Assembly: GCF_030272615.1 (NCBI RefSeq)
Contig: NC_081409.1
Coordinates: 470,884,573-470,948,572, forward strand
Reading direction: 5' to 3'
Length of the DNA: 64,000 nucleotides
Source: Cryptomeria japonica
Taxonomy: Eukaryota > Streptophyta > Pinopsida > Cupressales > Cupressaceae
The notes below the pieces were generated by a model, which ran no database searches, was not told the DNA's origin, and saw nothing but the letters and a program-made list of their open reading frames with translations. The translations under genes were made by a program, and so were the position numbers. Shown here one piece after another: positions 33,840-44,287 of this stretch (the stretch's first letter is position 1; each line of letters starts with the position of its first letter).

Positions 33840-36510
33840 TGTAATGCCCCGCCAGGAAACCTCGAAGGGATAAAGCTAAAACACACGAATGGATTGCAAT
33901 AATTTAAAAAAAAAATAAGACACAACATAAAGATACAATAAGACATCAAAGTATAGATTACATAGTAGAAGACATCAACTAACACCTAAAGAGTTTCCCA
34001 ACATGATTACTTAATTCCACATTTAACTTAACTTACGCTAATTAATCCAATAAGCCGATTGTCTTAATAACGAGAAAATTCTTAAACAAGGATAATTTCT
34101 TTCAACAAGACAAAATATAGATCACAAGATAAAGTTCATCCATTAAGGTTTATTCATACCTTTCGTTCATACTTTTCATTGAAATTTGAGTCATGCATCT
34201 AATTTAATAACACACTTGAATTTCATCATAAACTAACGAGATCTTCCCATTCATACTTAATTTCCTTAACAATAAGTAAATATATTCCATTATTCTAATC
34301 TACAATCTTTCATGTTCCAATTTACTGCATTTAAAAGACGGCTGCATACATACATTTACAATTAATTTCATCTAAACCACTTACACATTCTATCAAAATG
34401 TCATCCATACATGTTAACACTAAAACATGAAACATAAGAACAAAAGCAACACATAACACCAAAATGATCTCGGAGTTCACCCCTAGAGGGCTACATCTCT
34501 AGGTCTGCTCAATTGCAAGACCCCTCTGATAATTAAATAAGTTAAGGGTACATAAGTTTCACATCATTTACATTCCTACCGTCAAGGCGAATCATACCAA
34601 CAAACAACCGACCACATCGGTCAATAATTACATAAATGATCCCTACAAAGAAACGGATCCAACTGAACATATCAAAAGCTAATACAAGGTCCATTGCCCG
34701 ACAGTACTCTAACTAGAGACCTGACCCGCTATGGTCAACCACAAATCAACACTCGACACTTGCATAAAGGACATGACCAGTTTAAACACCATCACAAGGC
34801 AACAACCAAACTAGAAACCGAAGACATAAACAGGTACCCCAAATCAACCAAACGACAGGGTCCAAACAAACATATCAAGGCCTTGCCATTACTTAAAATA
34901 AAAGCGAATACAAAAATTAAACTTGCATAGGTAGTAACCGGAAAATACAATCTTTTTCCATATTGATTTAAAATTAAAAGTCGATCAAGTTTTCTAAGTG
35001 ATCTAAGTTTTCAAAATACATTAACAGAAAAATCACCATAACAAGGAGAATACAATACCTCAATAGCAATAGTACCATTTGTCTACTCTCAATACAGAGG
35101 AAAAATATAAACTAAACCATTTATTTTACTAAATGAAAGTATCATTAACTCACCAATATTCCAAACGATACATTATTAAATTTTCAAAATTTCCAATAGT
35201 ATATCATTAAAGTTTTCAAAATGTCCAATGATAAACATTTCATTGTGTTTTTTTTTTATCACTCAAATAATATATTCATGAATAAAATATTATTTAAAAG
35301 TTATCAATTAATAAATATATTTTATTTCTACAATTTTCCAATTAAAATAATATTCTATCTATTTCCAAAAAGATACTTCCTCAATAAAACAGTCACCAAA
35401 ATTAAATATTAATTATTATATATTTATTTATCCCCCAAAATATAAACAATTAATAATTTAATAATACACAATATTAATGAATTAAGTATTAATTAATATA
35501 TATATATATATATATATATAATCATGATTAACATATATTTAAAATATACATTAATTAATAATTAATAATTAACATACAATAATCAAATATATTAATTAAT
35601 ATTTAATAAAATAATCAAACATTTTAAAACCCACTTTAAATTTAATATGTTATAATATTTTTTAATTTCAGTAATAAAAGCAATTTTCTTTTATTTTCTA
35701 ATTTCTAACAAAGGGATAAATTAACATGCAATAAGCAAAAATCATTTTTTTCTTTTATTTTCTCATGTAAATTAATTGATTTCCTAAAAAAGAAATTAAA
35801 GCAATACTTTAATTCTAATTTATTATTTTATTTATTTATTCTTTTATTCTTTTATTTATTTAAAATTCTAGGAAACAATAAATGAAATTAATTTAATTTA
35901 TTTTCCACTAAAATTTAAATAAAATATATTTCTAATATCACGCAACTTGCAACTTAATTTAATAACTTCTTGTAATTAATTAAATTTATATTTCTATAGT
36001 AACTAAATAATTTCACAGAGATGCACAATTATTGACAGAACAACCATGGCCAAATATTGAAACCAAACCCAAACAAGAGGGAATATTTTCTCTAGTAAAT
36101 CCCATTTTCTACCAAAACTTGCAATTTTCATGCACAACAAAAATCTTGGCAAAATTGCCAGAATAACTTTTCCCAATTTCCTCACAAAATTTAATCCATA
36201 AACACCCAGAAAATAACTTCTTTCCATAAACTAAAATTAATTTTCAAGAATGGATTTTAGCCAAAAACAAGAAATAACTAGAATAGGTTTTGAATTTGAC
36301 AAATATTTTTAACACACATCATTCAAAAAGAGGAAAGAAATAAAAATATTTTCTTTAAAAACAACCAGAAGAAGCCACCCAACCTGGTATAGCTTTCCTG
36401 GAAGGACTTTGTAGGAGAGATTCAATCCTTCAACAAGCTTCTAAATAATTTTTCACCAAAATGCCCAAATCTCCTCCAAAATTCCTTCTTCCAAAATATT
36501 TTCCAAAAAG
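33840..36510. mobile_element. AT-rich insertion, probable gypsy LTR fragment
   Basis: Starts abruptly out of the TC array with TGTAATGCCCCGCC, resembling the terminus of the solo LTR at 6910 (TGTCATGCCCCG). The body is AT-rich with an (AT)n run near 35497-35522 and has no coding region. The right end has no matching terminus and merges into (TC)n at 36511. About 100 bp of TC-array sequence just left of the insertion is repeated just right of it, far too long for a target duplication. Best read as an LTR truncated by exchange at the TC microsatellite. Confidence 0.45.
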
Positions 36511-36511
36511 A

Positions 36512-36556
<45 letters not shown>

Positions 36557-36902
36557 CTCTCCCCTCTCTAGGTTTCTCATTCACTCCCTATCTACCCCTC
36601 CCTCCCTCCTTAGCCCTCTCCTCTTTGTTGTTTCCTCTTTCCTCTTCTCTCTCCATACTTAACTCCATCTCTATCCCTACCGCTTCCCTCTCTCTTCTTC
36701 GAGATCCTTGTCTTATTGTTTCTCTCCCCTCTCTCTCCATGACTACCTCTCCCACCCAACCTCTCTCTCTACCTCTCTAGGTCTCTCACTCCCTCCCTCT
36801 CCACCTCTCCCTCCTTGTCTCATTAGCCACCTTTCATGCCTCCATCTCTCCCCTCTCTAGTTCTTTTTTTCCTTCTCCACCTCTCTCCCTCCCTCCTTAT
36901 AC
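36511..36902. repeat. Polypyrimidine satellite array, block 2
   Basis: Opens with a pure (TC)n run, then repeats the sequence found at about 33736-33839 (TCATTCACTCCCTATCTACC, CTCTTTGTTGTTTCCTC). It ends at the SIRE-A target site TATAC. Confidence 0.9.
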
Positions 36903-38185
36903 TGTTAGAAATATATGTTTGGTTGTCATTGATGTCAAACCCGATGATCCAGATTTATTCGAATATAGTGAGTTAGTGTATAGAGTAAAGGTGTTGCAGA
37001 CTAGTATGTATAGGTGTTGCAGAGCAATGATATGTAAGGTGTTGCAGAATAATGGAAGATAGGTATGTCTGCATGACGGTGAAGAACATTGTTGATATAT
37101 TGGGTTGCAGATGTGTTTTTTGGAAGGGTGATGCTTTGGAAATATGTTGCTAGTATGTGGATATGTTTCTCATGTTGTTTGAGTTTTGGTGTTGATTGTG
37201 GTAATTGATTTGATGCTCCCGATGTTGTGCTCCAGAAGTGTATTCAGTGTTAATGGTGTTCAACAATGTTTTTAGTTCTCTGCATTCCTCCTCTTCTTGA
37301 TTTATAGTGATGATCTTTTGGAAATACATTTTTCATGACCTTAATTTCCTTATGTCAAGTTGGATCGTGTTTTTGTGCTTCAAAAGCGTGCTTGTGGAAG
37401 TTCGAGGATGAGATCATTTCAGGTCTAACTGACCTTGAATGTTTTTTTGTTCTTGTTTTGCTTCGGTGCTTGTAACGTGTGATTTGACTGTTGGAATATT
37501 CTTGAAAGAAATCATGAAGGAGACCTATAAAGAAATATTCTTAGCGAAAGTGTTCTTAAGGCCGACTTGATGCATATATTAGGTGTATATATATTTGTTA
37601 TGATTTGATCAGTATGGTGTGTAAATAGAAGTATGAGTGCGAGTGGAAGTGAATGAGTGTGTGAGAATGCAAGTGTGAGTGAGAGTTCGTGTGTTGAAGG
37701 AGAAAGGAAAAATTGGCATGACAGAGGATTGGTACAAGTAGATTGAGTTAGAGTTGTAGAGATTCTTGATGAGATCTACTGCAAGCAGTTGTTTGGATAT
37801 CTGAGCTTATCAAGAATTGATCCCACATGTGTAGATGCAATTTTATCAGTTCATTGTTTGTCTCTATTTCTTGGCAATGAGCCTTTCGGTAGTAAGTCGT
37901 ATTTCAGGCAGTGAACCCTTCGACATTTAGCCTTGTAATCTTCATATAACTAGTTATATTACCTTGAGAGTTAACCCTCTCCATAGTTTTTACCATTTGG
38001 GTTTTCTACGTATAAAAATTAGGTCTCTCTTATGGTTGTGTATTTCTTTCATTTTAGTTATGTTGCATGTATTTCTTTTAGGTTGAAGTTAATTGATAAT
38101 AAGTTAAGTTTCAGAAGTTCAATTTTAATCTTTATAAGGGGATTACTAATTCACCCCCCCTCACAGTATTCCAATCTATTCAATA
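36903..38185 (+). repeat. SIRE-A 5' LTR
   Basis: Starts TGTTAGAAATATATGTTTGG and ends at CAATA, where the 3' LTR has TAACA. Contains TTGTCATTGATGTCAA at 36923-36938. Confidence 0.85.
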
Positions 38186-38199
38186 ATTAGTATCAGAGC
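38186..38199 (+). promoter_or_regulatory. SIRE-A primer-binding site (one change)
   Basis: ATTAGTATCAGAGC, one base from ATTGGTATCAGAGC. Confidence 0.8.
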
Positions 38200-38226
38200 T
38201 TGGTCCCTTGTTGCTAGCTTAACCAC

Positions 38227-39133
38227 TTGAGGGAGATCTTATTTGAATTGATGGCTCCTATGGATATGGTAGGAGAATACTATTTGGATGAAGAGTTGAA
38301 GAGGACCCTTGAAGATCTGGACAATGTGGAATCTGAGAATGAGGAATTGAAAGAGAATGCCAAGGTAGCGAATGAATGTGTCAAGAAGCTAAGAGATCAG
38401 ATCCAGAAGTTCAAAGCAAGGCATATAGAAGTTAATAAAGAGTTGAAACAAGCAAATGAGATTGTTGTGAGTCTGAAGTTGTAGATTGAAGAGAGAAATA
38501 AAGTGGAAGAAATTTTGAAGGATACAATTAATCAAAAGTCAAAAGAATGTGGAAAGCTGGAACAAGAAATCATAAAGCTAAAGTTAGAAGTAAAAGTCAT
38601 TGAAAGTAGTGCATTATTGGATAAACTTTTGGAAATGCAAAAATCTCATAAAGACAAAGAAGGATTAGGTTTTCAATCCGCTGAATGTTCAAATCAAAAT
38701 GACAAAGGCAAAGGCAAAGAAGAGAAGGTTGAAGCTAAAAATAAACCTGAAGATGCAAACAAGGTCTGGAATCAAGTACCTACTGCAAATAAACCTCTGG
38801 TCCGTCAACCAAATGCTCAAAGCTGCCCGTCATTCAACGGTTATTGTTTTCATTACAAAAGTTTTGGACATAAGGCTATAGAATGCAGATGTAAAGTAAA
38901 TCAGAATACTCACCACTTCAATTGTAAGAGTTTTGGACACAAGAATAATAACTGTGGTTGTGGTGTTGGAAGCTAAAAAAACAATTTTTGGTCTTTGTGG
39001 TGTTGGAATAGTTCTGGTGAAGAAATCAGTCAAGGACAAAGAAGTCAAAACCCTAACTGACATTATGGGAGATCAGATAACATTGCTAATTGATACAATC
39101 ATTGACCTGTTGGTGAGGAATATTTTGGATTAA
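38227..39133 (+). pseudogene. SIRE-A gag-like protein: coiled coil plus zinc knuckles
   Basis: The frame opens at or before 38227 (Met of MAPMDMVGEYYLDEELKR at 38251 is an alternative start). The first 80 residues are a heptad-like coiled coil (LEDLDNVESENEELKENAK). A TAG at 38482-38484 interrupts the helix; the frame resumes to 38976 with a Lys/Glu-rich linker and two CCHC-type knuckles, each missing one ligand: CFHYKSFGHKAIEC (Cys to Tyr) and HFNCKSFGHKNNNC (first Cys lost). The next part continues in another frame to about 39133. No protease follows. It likely packaged element RNA in particles. Confidence 0.75.
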
Positions 39134-39745
39134 GCCAAAAACAGGTTTTGAAGGGGCCCTGAAACCCTTTACAAAGAAGATTCTAAAAGGTTTAGAATCA
39201 AAACAAAAACCAAGAAGAGACAAGCTGCAAAAGATAGAACATTACAAATAGCAGCCAAAGAACCAACAAAAACCCAATCGGATGACAATCCGAACATCCA
39301 CAGAGAGTCCCTTAAGATTTACCTTTAATGGTACTCTTGTGAGATCGAAGAGTCATGTCAAAAGAGGGAGTGGACGTTTTAGATTTCTTTCCCTTAACAG
39401 TAATCGAGTCCTCCTCAACCTTGGCAACTGCATCAGTCCAATCAGATGAACCCAAACTTGAAACAACGAAACTCTGAGAAAAAGAACTAATAACATCCTC
39501 CTTCTTAGGAACATAGAAGGTCCCACCAGGAAAAGCAACAACATGAGTAGAACCAGAAATAGAAGCTCCAACACCACCAGGCGGGGGAGCACCATCCGAG
39601 GGGTCAACAAGAAGAAGTGGGGACGACTGACTAGCCTCACAAGCTCCTCTGTAGGAATCCAAGACTACATGAGAGGAGACAACAGTAATCGGACCCTCCG
39701 CATTAGGAACCTCGTGAAAATCAGTTTTCTTCACAACCATGTAAT
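39134..39745 (-). mobile_element. Inserted fragment with minus-strand ORF, possibly LINE-derived
   Basis: Interrupts SIRE-A between its gag and second ORF; SIRE-B has no such segment. The minus strand carries a 142-codon frame from 39740 to 39312, rich in Ser/Gly/Asp, ending TLRSHKSTIKGKS. It is followed by a G/T-rich tail ending near AAAACCTGTTTTTGGCTT, which resembles L1 3' ends in plants. Neither target duplication nor poly(A) could be fixed, so ends are approximate. A captured host fragment is the alternative. Confidence 0.35.
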
Positions 39746-41040
39746 GCTGATGTAAAGCACCTTTCCACCATGAGGTATGTTACTTATGGTATTTGTTACA
39801 AGATTTATTTCTGAAACAGATAAGGATCTACTTCTGTTGTAGCTATGTATGTTGCAAATCAGTGGTAAAAGAAGGCAAGGATTTCAAATGGTGTGAGTTA
39901 TTATTGATGCAATTAACTCAAAATATCACTATGTCAAAAGAGGATGGACATCCTTTCCATTTTGGTTCCTTAATCATTTGTTTGATGCTTTATTTCATTA
40001 GATATTTACCTTTGAAGGAGAATGTTGTATGAAAGTTAAATATTCTAGTTGGAAAGAAGATTTACAGGTATCCGAGTTGTCTAACAGACAACGATAAGGC
40101 ATGTAAAGATCATTTCATAAATCTTCAAAAGATATGGTGTTCTGGTTCGATTCCTAGTGTTGTCAGCCCTTCTGAGGAGAGTGCTTCCTCCGAAAGAAGA
40201 AGGTTGAAGATGTCAGTTGCAGTAACTAATCTTGATGATCCGGAACCTCCTAGAGAAGCTAAAGGAAAGAAGGCTAAAATTGAAAAACCTTGAGAAGATA
40301 GTGTGGATGAAGATGACCCTTGCAAAATAGAAAACATTTTAAGCATGCTTGAAGAAGAAGATGGTATGAAGAAGATTGGTAATTTGTGGCTTTCACATCC
40401 ATCTTATGATCAAGAGAAAAATTGAAGAAGTCTTATTTGATTATCTGCTCTGGAAGAACCATTGTTTGAATAATTTAGTACATATTTTATCGAATGTCTT
40501 GGTTGAGCTGCTTGAAGATCATTTGAAGAAGTCACCTAAAGAAATTATTGGAAAAATGAAGTTCAAGATGCTATAGAGAAAAGGTGTATCAATGCGTACA
40601 AGAAATTATTAGAAAGCATAAAGGAAATGAGATATTGTGTTGAAGATGTGGCTAGAGTATACAAGTATTATCTTTAGTGGCTTGCTACTATTGAGAATGT
40701 TAGAGTTAAAATTGATTCCATTGAGTCTAAGATGAACTCTCTTGGTAAATCATTTGACATTTTCAGTGATAAAGTTGGTGAATAGAGAAAAAGGATAAAT
40801 TCTTTGCAGTCAGAGCTTTTATTTATTCTAAAGTAGAGAGAAGATGTAGTGAATACTTTCTGGAAAGTGAAGGAGATAGTTGAAGCTAAATTGGAACATT
40901 TTTCTAGACTCCTTATTGAAGCTGAAAAATTTGTGCAAAATCCTTTCGTACTTGATTCTTTATCTTATTCTATTGATTTGTTGGTGTGGAACAACAGTCT
41001 GTGTGTAAACCTCAGGATGACAGTGAAATCCTAGAAGACC
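39746..41040 (+). pseudogene. SIRE-A second ORF remnant (homologue of SIRE-B ORF2)
   Basis: Fragmented frames. FHFGSLIICLMLYFIRYLP (about 39957-40014) aligns with FRYGNLIVCLMLFFINETP of SIRE-B. Downstream come a Lys/Glu-rich stretch and a helical tail (KVKEIVEAKLEHFSRLLIEAEK) before the stop near 41032. The function is unknown; in SIRE-type elements this position holds an extra, sometimes envelope-like, coiled-coil ORF. Confidence 0.55.
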
Positions 41041-41168
41041 TTTCTTCCAGAACTTAAATAGAGGTATATGAGAATTTTTCATTTGAAGCTCAATTGAAAC
41101 ATTTTTTTCTTTTTTGGGAAATATAGTTTTGTGGTAACTTTTTGTTGTTACCATTTGTCCTTGATGTC

Positions 41169-41286
41169 AAAGGGGGAGAAATATAGACATTTCCTAAAGG
41201 GGAGAGATATGTAAAATAGAGAATATGTATCTAAGGGGGATTAAAGTGGCTATAAGTTTTTTTCCATCAATGACAAAGGGGGAGAT
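41169..41286 (+). promoter_or_regulatory. SIRE-A series of polypurine tracts
   Basis: AAAGGGGGAG at 41169-41178, AAAGGGGAGA at 41196-41205, CTAAGGGGGA at 41231-41240 and AAAGGGGGAGAT at 41275-41286. The last touches the 3' LTR and is the expected plus-strand primer. Confidence 0.75.
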
Positions 41287-42530
41287 TGCTAGAAATATAT
41301 GTTTGGTTGTCATTGATGTCAAACTTGATGATCCAGATTAGTTCAGATATAATGAGTTAGTGTAAAGAGTAAAGGTGTTGTAGAGAAATAGTATGTATAG
41401 GTTTTGCAGAGTAGTGATATGTATGAAGGTGTTTCAAAATAATGGAAGATAGGTATGTCTGCATGAAGGTGAAGAACATTGTTGATATGTCGGGTTGCAA
41501 ATGTGTTTTCCGCAAGGGTGGTGCTCCTAAAATGTGTGTTGCTAGTATCTGGATATGTTTCTCATGTTGTTTGAGTTTTGATGTTCGTTGTGGTAATTGA
41601 TTTGGTGCTCCGAAAGTTGTGCTCTAGAAGTGTATTGAACGTTGATGGTGTTCAACAATGTTTGCAGTGCTCCACATTCCTCTTATTTTCAATTTCTAGT
41701 AACGATCTTTTGGAAATGCATTGTTCATGACCTTAATTTTCTTATGTCAAGTTGGATCGTGTTTTTGTGCTTCAGAAGCATACTCGCGGAAGTTCGAGGA
41801 TGAGATCATTTCGGGTCTATCCGACCTTGAATGTTGTTTGTTCTTGTTTTCCTCCGGTGCTTGTAATGTGTGATCTAACCATTGGAATATTCTTGAAAGA
41901 AATCATGAAGAATAACTATAAAGAAATATTCTTGGGGAAAGTATTCTTAAGGCCGATTTGATGCGTATACACTTATGTTATGATTTGATCAGTATGGTGT
42001 GTAAGTAGAAGTATGAGTGCAAGTGGAAGTGGATGTGCGTGAGAGTGCAAGTGTTAGTGAGAGTTCATGTGTTGAAGAAGAAAGACAAAATTGGCACGAT
42101 AGTGGATTTTATAGGCAGATTGAGTTAGAGTTGCAGAGATTCTTAATCGGATTCGCCACAAGCAATTGTTTGGATATATGAGCTTATCAGAAACTAATCC
42201 TGTGCATGTGTAGATGCAATTTTCTTAGTTCATTTTTGTCTCTATTTCTTGACAGTGAGCCCATTAGTAGAGAGCCTTGTAATCTTCATATAACTAGTTA
42301 TATTATCTTGAGAGTTAACCCTCTCTGTAGTTTTTCCCATTTGAGTTTTCCACGTATAAAAATCTAGTGTCTCTCTTATGGTTGTGTATTTCTTTCATTT
42401 CAATTATGTTGCATGCCTTTGTTTTGAACTAAAGGTAATTGATAATAAGTTAAGTTTCAGAAGTTCTATTTTAATCTTTATAAGGGGAATACTAAGTCAC
42501 CCCCCTCTCAGTATTCTGGTATGTTTAACA
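41287..42530 (+). repeat. SIRE-A 3' LTR
   Basis: Starts TGCTAGAAATATATG and ends GTTTAACA, then TATAC. Colinear with 36903-38185. Confidence 0.85.
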
Positions 42531-43691
42531 TATACCTATTTATCTCTTTATGAACCCCTCTCTATCTCTCTCTCTCTCCAAGTCTCTTATTTACTCCATC
42601 TCTAGCTCTCCTTCCCTCCTTAACCCTTTCCTCTCCATTCTTCCCTCTCTCCTATTCTCTCTCCCTTCTTAACCCTATCTTTATCCATTCCTCTCTCTTC
42701 TCCTATCTCCCTCTCTTATTGTTTCTCCCTCCCTCTTTCTTTATTATCTCCATAACTACCTCTCCCTTCTCATCTCATTACCCACCTTTCTCACCCCTCT
42801 ATCTCTCCCCACTAGGTCTCTCACCTCTATCTCTCCCAACACTATCTCTCTCCTCTCTTGTTCTTTCCCTCCCTCACCACCTCTCTCCCCCCTTCCTCAC
42901 CCTTATTTATCTCTTTGTGAACTCTCTCTCATTTTTTTTTATCTCACTTACCTCTCTAGCTCTCCCCCTTCTAGATTTGTGAGTCACTCCCTATCCACCT
43001 CTCCCTCATTAGTCTTCTCCTTCTCTTCATTCGTCCCTATGTCCTCTTCTCTCTCCCTCCTTAACTCTATCTCTATCATTTCCTCCCTTCCTATCTCTTC
43101 TCCTATCTCCCTCTATTATTGTTTCTTTCCCACTCTCTCTATTGTCTCCATGATTACGTTTCCCTCCCTCTCTCTCTCTCTCTCTAGGTCTCTCCCCCTT
43201 CCCTCCCTTTCCACTTCTCCCTCCCCTTCTCATTACCCACCTTTCTCTCCCCCTCAATATCTCTCACCTCTATCTATCTCCAGGGTCTCTTACCTCTATC
43301 TCTTTCCTCTCTGGCTCTTTCCATTCCTCTCCACTTGTATCCCTCCCTCGTTAACCCTCTTTCTCTCTTTGTGAACTTTTCTCCCAGTTTCTTCTCTTTC
43401 TCCCTCACCTCTCTACCTATCCACCTCTCTCTCCCTCATCAACCCTATTATTCTATTCAGTCTCTCTCTCTCTCTAACTCCATGTCTATCCCTGCCTCCC
43501 TATCTCTCTCTTCTTTTATATCCCTCTCTTATTATTTCTCTTATCTCTCTCTCTCTATTATATCCATGACTACCTCTCCCTCCCACCCTCTCTCTCCTCA
43601 CCTCTCTAAGCATCTCCCCACTTCCCTTTCCACCTCTCCCTCCTTATCTCATTACCCAACTTTATTTCCTCTATCTATCTCAGCTCTTTGT
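42531..43691. repeat. Polypyrimidine satellite array, block 3
   Basis: Continues block 2 after the SIRE-A insertion. TCCAT(A/G)A landmarks at 42749, 43147 and 43563 give spacings of 398 and 416 bp. The TTTGTGAAC landmark recurs at 42914 and 43368. Confidence 0.9.
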
Positions 43692-43921
43692 TGTTGGATA
43701 TTGCTAAGAAGTTTTTTGGAATGATGTGTTGTCATTGATGTCAACATATTCTTATGTGTATTCCAGAGTTGTACTCAGATTGAGTTGGTTTGGTCAATGT
43801 GTTGCAGTTGAGCTATTGCGATTTAATGGGTTTTGAGATATGCATGTTTAGTTGATTCAGCTAAATTTTCAGTGATACACATGTTGATTTGATTGAGTTA
43901 TGAGGTCCGGTATTATGGTTG
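43692..43921 (+). repeat. LTR-like sequence, left part (split by Tork copia)
   Basis: Begins TGTTGGATATTGCTAAG at the edge of the TC array and carries GTTGTCATTGATGTCAAC at 43728-43745, like the SIRE-like LTRs. It appears to continue at 62465 after the Tork element. Confidence 0.5.
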
Positions 43922-44225
43922 TGTTGATATGTGGCGATTGATCATGCAAGTACTGTATACTCGTTATGCGGCGACTTTGAGTGTTGCGCTAAAATTGCTT
44001 TTTATAAGCGACTAAAATGTAAAAAGGAATTGTAATGGTGTTGTACTGATTTACTGGATAATAAGAAGGGATTGGATGAATCTGTTATGTGGATGTAGCC
44101 CATCTTGGGTGAACCATGTTAAATCCCTGTGTTATCTGTGTTATGCATTTTTCTTCATCTTTTGTGTTTGTATCTGCATATAATTGTTAATTTGTATTTG
44201 TTCCGGATCTGCCTAAACCCTAACA
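43922..44225 (+). repeat. Tork copia 5' LTR
   Basis: TGTTGATATGTGGCGATTG...CTAAACCCTAACA, with TATA-like TTTATAAG near 44008. Matches 62152-62459. Confidence 0.93.
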
Positions 44226-44240
44226 ATTGGTATTAGAGCC
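44226..44240 (+). promoter_or_regulatory. Tork copia primer-binding site
   Basis: ATTGGTATTAGAGCC, one base from the initiator Met-tRNA complement, touching the 5' LTR. Confidence 0.88.
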
Positions 44241-44287
44241 GTGTATTTCTGTAAATTGGCAAAGACTTTCAGATTTGAGTGAGAACA

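Larger units (their letters stand above)
36903..42530 (+). mobile_element. SIRE-A: gag-only SIRE-like LTR retrotransposon
   Basis: 5628 bp with target duplication TATAC (36898-36902 and 42531-42535), LTRs of 1283 and 1244 bp, a primer site and a final polypurine tract. The repeated AAAGGGGGAG tracts after the last ORF and the TTGTCATTGATG motif at the LTR start recall the SIRE/Maximus copia lineage, as I know it. The interior encodes a coiled-coil zinc-knuckle protein and a second decayed ORF but no protease, integrase or RT. It is therefore non-autonomous and relies on a partner element. Homologous in plan and sequence to SIRE-B. Confidence 0.85.
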
